Assembly: GCA_050694215.1 (NCBI GenBank)
Contig: JBOGXB010000034.1
Location: forward strand, 1-21,362
Origin: JBOGXB01 sp050694215
GTDB taxonomy: Bacteria > Actinomycetota > CADDZG01 > WHSQ01
DNA: 21,362 nt
Reading direction: 5' to 3'
Program-made: the position numbers and the translations under genes
Notes under the pieces: model-generated
Told to the model about the DNA's origin: nothing
The model's database searches: none
What the model saw: the letters and a program-made list of their open reading frames with translations, nothing else
Shown: piece after piece, positions 7,458 through 14,324 of the stretch
Layout: each line of letters starts with the position of its first letter
Numbering within the stretch: position 1 is the stretch's first letter

Positions 7458-8041
7458 CCGAGGTCGATGCGGTGCTGGTAGCGCTCGATTCCGGAGAGCT
7501 CGTGGTGATCCCCACGGATACCGTGTATGGGATCGCCGCCGCATTGACGCCGGGCGCGATCGCGAAGGTCTTCGAGGTCAAGGAACGCCCGCATGACAAA
7601 CCGCTGCCGGTTCTGGGCGCGTCTTCCCTTCAGCTCGAGAGAGTTGCGATTCTCGAACATCGCGCTCGGCGGCTCGCGGATACGTACTGGCCCGGCCCCC
7701 TCACGTTGGTGCTTCCCCGCGCACGCGGGTTCGAGATCGACCTGGGCCGGGGAGGAGATGCTTCGGTTGCAATCCGCGTCCCGAACCACGCGCTCGCGCG
7801 CCTCGTCCTGGAACGATCGGGTCCCCTTGCGGTCACGAGTGCAAATCTGTCGGGTGGAGGCCCCGCCACGACGGTGGACGAGGCTCGCACGTGGCTGGGC
7901 GACCGAGTGGGCGCGTATCTCGACGGAGGGCGATGCGAGGAAGCGGAGCCCTCGACCGTGCTGTCTCTGACGGATGGGCCCGAGCTAGTGCGGGCGGGTC
8001 CAATCCCGGAGCGCGAGCTGGTTCAGAGGCTTACCTCGTAG
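7454..8041 (+). CDS. tsaC: Threonylcarbamoyl-AMP synthase (TsaC/Sua5/YrdC family)
   Basis: 195 residues from ATG 7454, 5 bases after GGGAGG, overlapping the prmC stop by 4 bases. It makes threonylcarbamoyl-AMP from Thr, bicarbonate and ATP for the t6A37 modification of ANN-decoding tRNAs. Motifs: PTDTVYGI (20-27), VKERPHDKPLPVL (42-54), TYWPGPLTLVLP (77-88), VAIRVPNH (105-112), TSANLSG (128-134) and PSTVLSL (166-172). It stops after the YrdC domain and lacks the extra Sua5 C-terminal domain. Its 3' end overlaps the 3' end of the convergent carboxypeptidase gene by 19 bases. In Bacillus the equivalent gene (ywlC) lies just before ywlE and rpiB, as here. Confidence 0.95.
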   Translation: MTEVDAVLVALDSGELVVIPTDTVYGIAAALTPGAIAKVFEVKERPHDKPLPVLGASSLQLERVAILEHRARRLADTYWPGPLTLVLPRARGFEIDLGRGGDASVAIRVPNHALARLVLERSGPLAVTSANLSGGGPATTVDEARTWLGDRVGAYLDGGRCEEAEPSTVLSLTDGPELVRAGPIPERELVQRLTS

Positions 8042-9522
8042 AGCTCGCCGTACTTGGTCTTGACGTATTCAAGGAAGGGTCGAACGGATAGCGGCTCGCC
8101 CAAGACCTTCTGGGCCAGCTCCTTGGCGGGATAGCGGTAGCCCTCCTTGTGGATGTTCTCGCGCAGCCAATCGAGCAGCCGCCGTGTCTCGCCCCTGCGG
8201 AACTCCTCGGACAGGTCGCCAAGCTCTTCCTGTGCCTTGTCGAAGATGGCCGCCGCGTAAACCGTTCCCAGCGTGTATGTGGGGAAGTAGCCGATCGTTC
8301 CCGTCGACCAGTGCATGTCCTGGAGGACACCGTCGGCCCGGTTCTCAGGGCGGATGCCGACGTGCTTCTCCATCGCGGCGTCCCAGGCGTCGGGAAGGTC
8401 CGAGACCTCCAGCTCATCGCGGAAGATGGCAAGCTCGAGCTCGAAACGCAACACAAGATGCAGGTTGTACGTCAGCTCGTCGGCGGTTATTCGAATGAGG
8501 CTGCGCTGCGGGTGGTTCACGCCGCGGTGGAACTCGTCGGGCGAGATGGTGCCGAGCTTCTCGGGGAACCGCTCCTTGAGGTGGGGAAGCATGAAGTCAC
8601 AAAACGCCCTGCTCCGTCCGACCTGGTTCTCCCACATGCGCGACTGGGACTCGTGCATTCCCAACGACGGTGTGTCCCCAACGGGAAGGTTCATCATCTC
8701 CTCAGGGATGCCCTGTTCGTACAGGGCATGGCCGGTCTCGTGAAGTGATGCGTAGACCGACATCATGAGGTTGTTCTCGACGTACTTGGTCGTTTGCCTC
8801 ACGTCCCCAGGACCTATCGTGCCCGTGAAGGGGTGGGGTGAGACGTCGAGGCGTCCCCTGTCATAGTCGAACCCGATGTGCGCGACGATCCACTCGGAGA
8901 AGGCTTGCTGCTTGTTGATCTCGTAGCTGTAGCTGAGGAAGTCGGGTTTGTCGCCGATGGCCGGCAGGACCGCTTCCACGATCGGCTTGAGCCCGTCCAC
9001 CAACTCCGTGAACAAACTCTCGACCTCTGCCGCCCTCATGTCCGGCTCGTAGATGTCGAGCAACGCGTCGTAGCGCTCCGCCTCCCAGCCGAGTGCGTCC
9101 GCCTTCTGTTTCTCGAGTGCGAATACCTTCGCAAGGCGGGGCTCCATCATGCTGAAGTCGTCCGCCGGCCTGGCTTCGGTCCAGGCCTGGTATGCGAGCC
9201 CGGTCTCCTCGGCCAGCTCCCGCACCAGGCTCTCCGGCACACGGGTGGCCTTCCTGTGCTCCCGCTCCAGGATGCGAAGCGAAGCCCTCTGGTCGACGTT
9301 CAGCGAATCTCCTCCCTGGAGCTCTTCGAGGAGCGAGCCCAGCTCGGGGTCGCTGAGCCGCTCGTGGATCAGTGCCTGCATCGTGGCGAGCGTCCGGGCT
9401 CTCCGGGGAGCGCCGCGCCCCGGCATCATGACGAGCTGATCCCAGCCCAAGAGGCTGGTAGCGCTGAACAGATCCATCAGGTGATCGATCTTGGGCGCCA
9501 GGCGGGCCCATTCGTCCGACAT
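8023..9522 (-). CDS. Carboxypeptidase Taq (M32 family metallocarboxypeptidase)
   Basis: 499 residues, the usual family length, starting MSDEWARL at 9522. The frame stays open far upstream, but that extension runs over the phosphatase and rpiB genes and has no family resemblance. M32 enzymes are cytoplasmic zinc (or Co) carboxypeptidases that trim C-terminal residues. Seen: LLGWDQLVMMPGRGAPRRA near the N-terminus, zinc motif HETGH at 261-265, the second family signature GMHESQSRMWENQ at 288-300 with E291 as the third ligand, and the substrate-region motif IRITADELTYNLH further on. No SD precedes the ATG; a promoter-like pair ends only 9 bases upstream, suggesting a leaderless mRNA. It interrupts the otherwise co-directional cluster and is absent from the matching Bacillus order. 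Confidence 0.95.
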   Translation of the reverse strand: MSDEWARLAPKIDHLMDLFSATSLLGWDQLVMMPGRGAPRRARTLATMQALIHERLSDPELGSLLEELQGGDSLNVDQRASLRILEREHRKATRVPESLVRELAEETGLAYQAWTEARPADDFSMMEPRLAKVFALEKQKADALGWEAERYDALLDIYEPDMRAAEVESLFTELVDGLKPIVEAVLPAIGDKPDFLSYSYEINKQQAFSEWIVAHIGFDYDRGRLDVSPHPFTGTIGPGDVRQTTKYVENNLMMSVYASLHETGHALYEQGIPEEMMNLPVGDTPSLGMHESQSRMWENQVGRSRAFCDFMLPHLKERFPEKLGTISPDEFHRGVNHPQRSLIRITADELTYNLHLVLRFELELAIFRDELEVSDLPDAWDAAMEKHVGIRPENRADGVLQDMHWSTGTIGYFPTYTLGTVYAAAIFDKAQEELGDLSEEFRRGETRRLLDWLRENIHKEGYRYPAKELAQKVLGEPLSVRPFLEYVKTKYGELYEVSL

Positions 9523-9531
9523 GGCTGACAC

Positions 9532-9560
9532 TTTATCCGGGCCCAGCGTCACGGTGGCAA
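9532..9560 (-). promoter_or_regulatory. Candidate leaderless promoter of the M32 carboxypeptidase gene
   Basis: Reading the minus strand, TTGCCA (9560-9555) is followed by a 17-base spacer and GATAAA (9537-9532), then 9 bases to ATG 9522. A start site 6-7 bases after the -10 would fall within about 3 bases of the ATG. No SD is present, which fits a leaderless or near-leaderless message. Confidence 0.5.
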
Positions 9561-9596
9561 CGTTTGGCGCACGCAGGGCGCCGGCCACGAGTGCAA

Positions 9597-9602
9597 TAGC
9601 CT
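9597..9602 (+). promoter_or_regulatory. Candidate -10 box of the phosphatase gene
   Basis: TAGCCT (TAnnnT type) ends 8 bases before GTG 9611, with no SD in between (CGGCGGCC). This is the spacing expected for a leaderless transcript. No clear -35. It is divergent from the carboxypeptidase promoter in an 88-bp gap. Confidence 0.35.
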
Positions 9603-9610
9603 CGGCGGCC

Positions 9611-10147
9611 GTGAGGATCCTGATCGTGTGCACGGGCAACCTGTGTCGGTCACCAATGGCCTCGGCGGTGCTGCAACGTGCCCTGTCCGAGAAGGGGTGC
9701 TCCGGCATCGAGGTGGCTTCCGCGGGGACGTGGGCGGTCTCCGGGGACCACGCGACGTCTGAGGCGTGTGCCGTCGTCGCCGAGCGGGGGATCGACCTCA
9801 TGTCGCACCGCTCGCGGCCGCTGGACCCGGACGAGCTCCGGAGGGCAGACCTCGTGATCGCGATGACGAGCGTCCACCTGCGCGAGATCCAGTCGCTCGA
9901 CCCCGGCGCCGCCGAGAAGACACTCCTGTTGAAGGAGCTCACCGAGCTCTCGTTCGATGAGCAGCCGGGCGGGGACCCCGAGAGTCGTTTGCCGCGCGTC
10001 CTTGCCGCCAACCGGCCCGAGTGGCGCAGGGCGCTGGACCTCGACGACCCAATGGGCCTCCCGCGCGCTTCGTACGAACGCTGTCTCTCCGAGATCGAGA
10101 GGGCGGTGGAGGCCCTAGCGACAGCTCTCTGCCCAGGCCGGAGCTGA
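9611..10147 (+). CDS. Low-molecular-weight protein-tyrosine-phosphatase family protein
   Basis: 178 residues from GTG 9611 (VRILIVCTGNLCRSPMA). The frame is open upstream to 9491, but that part overlaps the opposite-strand carboxypeptidase start and is not conserved-looking. The P-loop is C7-TGNLC-R13 followed by S-P; the general-acid Asp is in DLDDPMG (about 145-146). YwlE-type protein-arginine phosphatases carry Thr in place of Leu11, whereas tyrosine-specific members have a larger aliphatic residue, so tyrosine phosphatase (or another phosphoester) is favoured even though the position before rpiB and glyA matches ywlE in Bacillus. Slightly long for the family (about 150) because of an extra segment around 115-140. 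Cytoplasmic. Confidence 0.9.
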   Translation: MRILIVCTGNLCRSPMASAVLQRALSEKGCSGIEVASAGTWAVSGDHATSEACAVVAERGIDLMSHRSRPLDPDELRRADLVIAMTSVHLREIQSLDPGAAEKTLLLKELTELSFDEQPGGDPESRLPRVLAANRPEWRRALDLDDPMGLPRASYERCLSEIERAVEALATALCPGRS

Positions 10148-10239
10148 GGGGCCGAATACCGCAGACTCGCCCTCTCGGGTCGCCGGTGAGCGTACGGTGA
10201 CTCCTGCTTGATTTCCTCACCCAGGAACCGCCCCAGCCA

Positions 10240-10245
10240 TAGACT
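10240..10245 (+). promoter_or_regulatory. Candidate -10 box for leaderless rpiB mRNA
   Basis: TAGACT (TAnnnT) is followed by only 6 bases (GCGGCC) before GTG 10252, putting the predicted start site at the start codon. No SD is present. No convincing -35 16-18 bases upstream. The local layout closely resembles that of the phosphatase start (box, GC-rich 6-8 bases, GGCCGTGAGGATC). Confidence 0.45.
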
Positions 10246-10251
10246 GCGGCC

Positions 10252-10701
10252 GTGAGGATCGCCCTCGGAGCCGACCACGCCGGGTACCCCCTCAAGCTCG
10301 CGGTGGCCAAGCACCTTGCCAACCACGGGCACGAGGTCCTCGATCTCGGCACGGATTCCGAGGAATCGGTCGACTACCCGCCTTACTGCGCAGCGGTCGG
10401 CCGCGCAGTGGTGAGCGGAGCCGCGGACTTCGGCATCGTGCTCGGCGGCAGCGGCCAGGGAGAGGCGATTGCAGCGAACAAGGTGCACGGCGTGCGAGCG
10501 GCCCTATGCCAGAACGAGTACACCGCACGGCTCGCGCGCGAGCACAACAACGCGAACGTGCTCGCGCTCGGGGCCCGGATACTGGCGCCGATCTTCGCCC
10601 TTGCGATCGTCGACGTGTTCCTGTCGGCGTCGTTCCAGGGGGGGCGACACGAGCGAAGGCTGGGTCAGATAACGGAGATAGAGAAAGAGGAGTGCTCGTG
10701 A
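10252..10701 (+). CDS. rpiB: Ribose-5-phosphate isomerase B
   Basis: 149 residues from GTG 10252. RpiB interconverts ribose-5-P and ribulose-5-P in the pentose phosphate pathway, complementing the transaldolase encoded at 1681-2361. Seen: MRIALGADHAG at the N-terminus with D8/H9, DLGTDSEESVDYPPY, and the anion-hole loop LGGSGQGEAIAANKVHGVRAAL. E71 stands where E. coli-type enzymes use a Cys further along; the SGxGE form is typical of actinobacterial RpiB. Later HNNANVLALGARI is conserved. Length is normal. The stop overlaps a possible small ORF start (GTGA at 10698-10701). Confidence 0.96.
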   Translation: MRIALGADHAGYPLKLAVAKHLANHGHEVLDLGTDSEESVDYPPYCAAVGRAVVSGAADFGIVLGGSGQGEAIAANKVHGVRAALCQNEYTARLAREHNNANVLALGARILAPIFALAIVDVFLSASFQGGRHERRLGQITEIEKEECS

Positions 10702-10862
10702 CCCTCCCAGGTACGCGACGCTCGCTGCTAGCGAGCACACCCTCCGCCCCATGTGTATCGCCGGCAGCCTTGGGTTCCCTCGAGGGCGGAGCCTGCGCTC
10801 GTTGCCTGGCTCGCTTTTCACTCGCCAGAACGTCACTGACACCGTTGGGAGGATCACCGTGA
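10698..10862 (+). CDS. Possible 54-codon small ORF or leader peptide between rpiB and glyA
   Basis: GTG 10698 lies 5 bases after a good SD (GAGGAG, 10687-10692) and overlaps the rpiB stop by 4 bases (GTGA). The ORF ends with TGA 10860-10862, which overlaps the glyA start codon in the same GTGA form. It would encode 54 residues beginning MTLPGTRRSLLAS and ending SLTPLGGSP, rich in Ser, Ala, Leu, Thr, with three Cys (19, 33, 36). Against it: no recognisable fold, and third codon positions are much less GC-rich than in neighbouring genes (about 59% by hand count). It could be a leader peptide that couples rpiB and glyA translation, or simply a non-coding leader that happens to be open. Confidence 0.35.
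   Translation: MTLPGTRRSLLASTPSAPCVSPAALGSLEGGACARCLARFSLARTSLTPLGGSP
10720..10736 (+). other. Short hairpin in rpiB-glyA gap
   Basis: GCTCGC (10720-10725), loop TGCTA, GCGAGC (10731-10736): a perfect 6-bp stem in the glyA leader. No T-run follows, so it is not an ordinary intrinsic terminator. Confidence 0.5.
10742..10791 (+). promoter_or_regulatory. Candidate structured glyA leader (8-bp stem with competing palindrome)
   Basis: CTCCGCCC (10742-10749) is the exact reverse complement of GGGCGGAG (10784-10791), enclosing 34 bases. A second perfect palindrome, CCCTCGAGGG (10777-10786), shares GGG 10784-10786, so the two structures exclude each other. The layout suggests an RNA element upstream of glyA, but I cannot match it to a known riboswitch class. 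Confidence 0.35.
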
Positions 10863-12133
10863 GCAACCCGGGATGGAGCGATTGGGCGGCGGTCGAGAAG
10901 ATCGACCCCGAGCTGGCCGACGCGGTCCTCAACGAGGTCGAACGCCAGAACACAAAGATCGAGCTGATCGCCTCGGAGAACTTCTCGTCTCCGGCTGTTC
11001 TCGCAGCTATCGGAACGCCGCTCACCAACAAGTACGCGGAGGGGTACCCCGGGAAGAGGTACTACGGCGGATGCGAGTTCGTCGATGTAGCCGAGAACCT
11101 CGCCATCGAGAGAGCCAAGGCCCTGTTCGGTGCCGATCACGCCAACGTTCAGCCACACGCCGGAGCGCAAGCCAATGCGGCGGCGTATTTCGCATTCCTG
11201 GAACCCGGCGACACGTTCATGGGGATGGAGCTCGCGATGGGAGGCCACCTCACCCATGGATCGCCCGTCAACTTCACCGGCAAGCTCTTCAACGTAGTTT
11301 CGTACGGCGTTCGAAAGGACGATGAGCTAATCGATTACGACGAGGTGCGGGACATCGCGAAGCGGGAGCGACCTAAGCTCATCGTTGCCGGAGCAACTGC
11401 CTATTCGAGGATCTGGGACTTCGCCGCGTTCCGGTCGATCGCCGCTGAGGTAGGCGCGATCTTCGTCGTGGACGCGGCGCACTTCATCGGGCTCGTTGCC
11501 GGAGGCGCGCACCCCAACCCCGTCGAACATGCGGACGTTGTGACGTGCACGACTCACAAGACGCTCCGCGGCCCCCGCGGCGCGATGATCATGTGCAGAG
11601 AGGAGCACGCGAAGGCGATCGACAAGAGCGTGTTCCCGGCGTGGCAGGGCGGTCCGTTGATGCATTCGATCGCCGCCAAGGCCGTGGCCCTGGCGGAAGC
11701 TGCGACCGACGAATTCCGCGCCTACGCACACCAGGTGGTCGCCAACGCGAAAGCGATGGCTCAGACGTTCACCGACGAGGGCTTGCGAATCGTGTCCGGC
11801 GGGACCGACAACCACCTGATGCTCGTCGACCTCCGGCCGATCGGATTGACGGGCAAGGAGGCAGAGGCCCGATTGGACGACGTGGGGATAACGGTCAACA
11901 AGAACGCCATCCCGTACGACCCGGAAAAGCCCTTCGTGGCGTCGGGAATCCGCGTGGGCACTCCGGCCGTTACGACCTGCGGGATGAAGGAGGATGAGAT
12001 CTCTTTGGTTGCGCGCTTGATCGCATCGACGTTCAAGGACGATTCCGAGCAGAACAAGACGCGGGTGAGATCCGAGGTGGAGGAGCTGACCTCCCGCTTC
12101 AGGCCCTATCCGGACGTCGTCTGGGGCATCTGA
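10859..12133 (+). CDS. glyA: Serine hydroxymethyltransferase
   Basis: 424 residues from GTG 10859, 6 bases after GGGAGG (10847-10852); an open extension upstream to 10751 is not family-like. PLP enzyme converting serine + tetrahydrofolate to glycine + methylene-THF, the main source of one-carbon units. Seen: IELIASENFSSPAVL (34-48), NKYAEGYPGKRYYGG (57-71), QPHAGAQANAAAY (98-110), VDAAHFIGLVAGG (204-216), PLP lysine K234 in TTHKTLRGPRG, and GGTDNHLMLVDL later. SIAAEVG and the C-terminal GIRVGTPAVTTCGM block are also normal. It lies between rpiB and wecA, followed directly by wecA whose SD overlaps the glyA stop. Confidence 0.98.
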   Translation: MSNPGWSDWAAVEKIDPELADAVLNEVERQNTKIELIASENFSSPAVLAAIGTPLTNKYAEGYPGKRYYGGCEFVDVAENLAIERAKALFGADHANVQPHAGAQANAAAYFAFLEPGDTFMGMELAMGGHLTHGSPVNFTGKLFNVVSYGVRKDDELIDYDEVRDIAKRERPKLIVAGATAYSRIWDFAAFRSIAAEVGAIFVVDAAHFIGLVAGGAHPNPVEHADVVTCTTHKTLRGPRGAMIMCREEHAKAIDKSVFPAWQGGPLMHSIAAKAVALAEAATDEFRAYAHQVVANAKAMAQTFTDEGLRIVSGGTDNHLMLVDLRPIGLTGKEAEARLDDVGITVNKNAIPYDPEKPFVASGIRVGTPAVTTCGMKEDEISLVARLIASTFKDDSEQNKTRVRSEVEELTSRFRPYPDVVWGI

Positions 12134-12144
12134 GGAGACCTTTG

Positions 12145-13254
12145 ATGCCGTACCTGCTCATCGGCCTGGTCGCAGCCACCGTCGTCTTCGTGTCGTCGCC
12201 CATAGTTGAGTGGTTCGCGAAGAGGATCGGCGCCATCGACCGCCCGAGCGATCGCAAGGTGCATGCCAACCCAACGCCGACGCTCGGAGGGCTGGCCATC
12301 CTCCTCGGCCTCCTGGGAGCGGGCTTCGCCGCGAGCTTGATGCCCGAGTTCGAAGATGTGTTCACGCAGTCGTCTCAGTGGGTCGGGATCGCAGCCGGCG
12401 GCATCGTCATCTTCATGCTCGGCGTCGTCGACGACCTCAGGGATCTCCCGGCCCCCGTCAAGCTTGCCGGTCAGGTCTTCGCCGCCGGTCTGGTGTTCCT
12501 TAGCGGCGTCAAGATGCAGTTCCTCGTTGTGCCGGGCGTCGCGTCGTTCTCGTTGGGCGATGACGTCTCTGTTCTCGTGACGGTCGTGTGGATCGTCGCC
12601 ATGATCAACGCGGTCAACCTGGTGGACGGGCTCGACGGGCTCGCCGCCGGGATCGTCGCCATCGCGGCCGCATCGTTCTTCGTGTTCACCCACGAGCTCT
12701 CTGGAGACGTCATCATCCTCAACTCCGCCTACCCTGCCCCCCTCGTCGCTATCGCGATCGTCGGAGCCTGTCTCGGCTTCCTGAGGTACAACTTCTATCC
12801 GGCTCGGATCTTCATGGGCGACTCCGGCAGCATGCTGCTCGGGCTCGTGCTTGGAGCGACCACTGTGTCCGGCATCGGCTCGAGCAACGTTCTCAGCTCG
12901 GCCCCGGCCGAAGCTTTCCTGGCCTGGTTCCCGTTGCTCATTCCCGTGCTCGTCGCCGCACTCCCGATACTCGACGCGGTCTTCGCAGTCGTGCGGCGGG
13001 TGCGCAGGCGCAGGAGCGTCTTTCACGCCGACAAGGAGCACCTGCACCATCGCCTGATGGACCTCGGCCACGGCCACCGTCAGGCCGTGATCGTGATGTA
13101 CGCGTGGTCTGCGCTCGCGGCGGGGGCCGCTCTGGCCTTCACGTTTTGGGGGAACCGGCTCGTGTTCGCCCTCCCGATCGCGGTGGCGGCGATCGTCGTA
13201 TACACGCTGTTCCCGCTGCTGACGAAGGTGATCCAGGACAAGCTCTCCCTCTAG
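12145..13254 (+). CDS. wecA: Undecaprenyl-phosphate sugar-1-phosphate transferase (WecA/TagO, MraY-like)
   Basis: 369 residues from ATG 12145, 7 bases after GAGGAG (12132-12137); a TTG three bases earlier is too close to the SD. Multi-span membrane enzyme of the PNPT family that moves a HexNAc-1-P from UDP to undecaprenyl (or decaprenyl) phosphate, starting arabinogalactan, teichoic acid or polysaccharide synthesis. Seen: DRPSDRKVHANPTPTLGG (32-49), the DDLRD metal motif (96-100), NLVDGLDGLAAG (158-169), RIFMGDSGS (221-229) and the HLHHRL motif after a basic loop, which is typical of WecA/TagO rather than MraY. About 10 spans. The exact sugar (GlcNAc likely) cannot be read from sequence. In actinobacteria this gene commonly sits between glyA/tsaC and atp. 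Confidence 0.92.
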   Translation: MPYLLIGLVAATVVFVSSPIVEWFAKRIGAIDRPSDRKVHANPTPTLGGLAILLGLLGAGFAASLMPEFEDVFTQSSQWVGIAAGGIVIFMLGVVDDLRDLPAPVKLAGQVFAAGLVFLSGVKMQFLVVPGVASFSLGDDVSVLVTVVWIVAMINAVNLVDGLDGLAAGIVAIAAASFFVFTHELSGDVIILNSAYPAPLVAIAIVGACLGFLRYNFYPARIFMGDSGSMLLGLVLGATTVSGIGSSNVLSSAPAEAFLAWFPLLIPVLVAALPILDAVFAVVRRVRRRRSVFHADKEHLHHRLMDLGHGHRQAVIVMYAWSALAAGAALAFTFWGNRLVFALPIAVAAIVVYTLFPLLTKVIQDKLSL

Positions 13255-13256
13255 CA

Positions 13257-13302
13257 CCGGAAACTGAGCGCGCGCGGCCACGCCCAGCGTGGTTCTCGGG
13301 GC
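13257..13302 (+). repeat. Left terminal inverted repeat of the DUF559 cassette
   Basis: It begins two bases after the wecA stop with CCGGAAACTGAGCGCGCG. Compared with the reverse complement of 14325-14370, the outer 28 bases match at 26 and the whole 46 bases at 38. It contains the hairpin CCACGC-CCA-GCGTGG (13278-13292). Confidence 0.85.
13278..13296 (+). terminator. Possible terminator hairpin after wecA
   Basis: CCACGC-CCA-GCGTGG followed by TTCT, 24 bases after the wecA stop. The stem is GC-rich but the T-tract is poor, so termination is uncertain; the hairpin is also part of the inverted repeat. Confidence 0.3.
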
Positions 13303-13314
13303 ACGGAATTCGGG

Positions 13315-14304
13315 CTACGCGCGCAGCGACGGCGCGCTGAGCCGGCGCCTCTGGGCAAGAACGTCCCTGATCCTGCTCGCCACTTGCTGCGGGTGGTCCG
13401 TGATGTCCCACCACGAGAATCGCAGCACGCTCCATCCCAGCGCGGTGAGAGCGTTGTACCGTCGCATGTCCCTTTGCCACGGCTCCCTGCCGAGATGCCA
13501 CTCCTCGCTGTCGCATTCGATCGCCACCTTCTCGACGGAGTAGGCGAAGTCCAGCCTCGCGATGAATCGTTCGTCGTCGAAGACCGAGTACTGGCGAAGA
13601 GGCGTCGGAAGGCCGTGCCGTCGCGTCAGCTGGCTCATCCGGGTCTCGAAGTCCGTGGCCGTCGCCTCGAGGAATGGATTCCTCAGCTCCAGCAGTCGGC
13701 GCCACTTCCCGGCGCCGACTCGCCCCTGCCGGGTCCACCTGTGGAAGCGCACCTCCACCACCTCCATGCGGGTGAGCTTCTTATGGAGGGCGCGCTCCAG
13801 AGCCCGTTCGAGGGCCTCGAGGGAAAGCACGGCCCCGAGGTCCAGGAGCGTCCCGGCGGCGGTCGTGACGGGGATCGACCGCAGCCGGGTGATGTCTTCG
13901 GGCGGGAGGGAGTACGAACGGTGCACGAGCACCCCCCTGGCGCTGATCTTGCGATGGGTCGTGATCTCGGCGCGATGCCCACGGACCTCGATGAGCCCCC
14001 AGAGGGCCGCGGCCGAGCGCCCGGATGCGGCCGATCCGTCGCCCGCCCAGAGCGTGGCCGCCATGAGTTCTCCCTCGTCGGTCGTCGGAGTGCCGGCCAT
14101 CCTGTAGACCTTGGGCAGGACGCGCTCCCACGCGCCGGAGGCCAGTCTCAGCTCGATCTGCCGCCTGGTCATCCCGACCGCCAGCGCCTGCGAGTGGGTG
14201 ATGAGTCCATGCTGGCACCGGGCGCGCCGCAGGCATCCAAGCTCCGGGCGATTCACGGAGCAAGCGTCGGCGCCGCCGCCGGATCCGTCTGTGGCGGCCG
14301 CCAC
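13315..14304 (-). CDS. AbiEi-like winged-helix plus DUF559 (Vsr-like nuclease) protein
   Basis: 329 residues from GTG 14304; an alternative GTG at 14256 (VNRPELGC) would remove 16 low-complexity residues and may be the true start. No clear SD for either. The N-terminal segment (CQHGLITHSQALAVGMTRRQIELRLASGAWERVLPKVYR, about 30-68) resembles the DNA-binding domain annotated as AbiEi antitoxin; the middle (about 75-200) is typical of this family; the C-terminal about 215-315 is DUF559, related to very-short-patch endonucleases. Candidate catalytic residues: E220, D252 (ARLDFAY), E263 and D265 (AIECDS), H270, R281/R282. No AbiEii toxin partner is next to it, so it is an orphan, not a complete toxin-antitoxin pair. 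Actual activity is unproven. It is flanked by inverted repeats and is the only gene in the proposed cassette. Confidence 0.82.
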   Translation of the reverse strand: MAAATDGSGGGADACSVNRPELGCLRRARCQHGLITHSQALAVGMTRRQIELRLASGAWERVLPKVYRMAGTPTTDEGELMAATLWAGDGSAASGRSAAALWGLIEVRGHRAEITTHRKISARGVLVHRSYSLPPEDITRLRSIPVTTAAGTLLDLGAVLSLEALERALERALHKKLTRMEVVEVRFHRWTRQGRVGAGKWRRLLELRNPFLEATATDFETRMSQLTRRHGLPTPLRQYSVFDDERFIARLDFAYSVEKVAIECDSEEWHLGREPWQRDMRRYNALTALGWSVLRFSWWDITDHPQQVASRIRDVLAQRRRLSAPSLRA

Positions 14305-14324
14305 ACATCCGTGCGATTTTCTTA

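Noticed and set aside
9523..10488. Long upstream open frame that would extend the carboxypeptidase to 821 residues
   Set aside because: It runs antisense through the phosphatase and rpiB genes, has no family resemblance, and the M32 protein is complete from 9522.
10771..10795. tRNA T-arm-like GGGTTC segment
   Set aside because: No acceptor, D or anticodon arms can be built around it.
10702..10858. ZTP, THF, glycine or SAH riboswitch before glyA
   Set aside because: I could not find the conserved core sequences of these classes; only generic stems are visible.
12106..13281. Antisense 391-codon frame opposite wecA
   Set aside because: Very rich in Asp/Glu/His/Arg, as expected from the complement of a hydrophobic membrane gene; wecA is unmistakable.
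13315..14304. Complete type IV AbiE toxin-antitoxin system
   Set aside because: Only an AbiEi-like N-terminus fused to a nuclease-like domain; no AbiEii nucleotidyltransferase neighbour.
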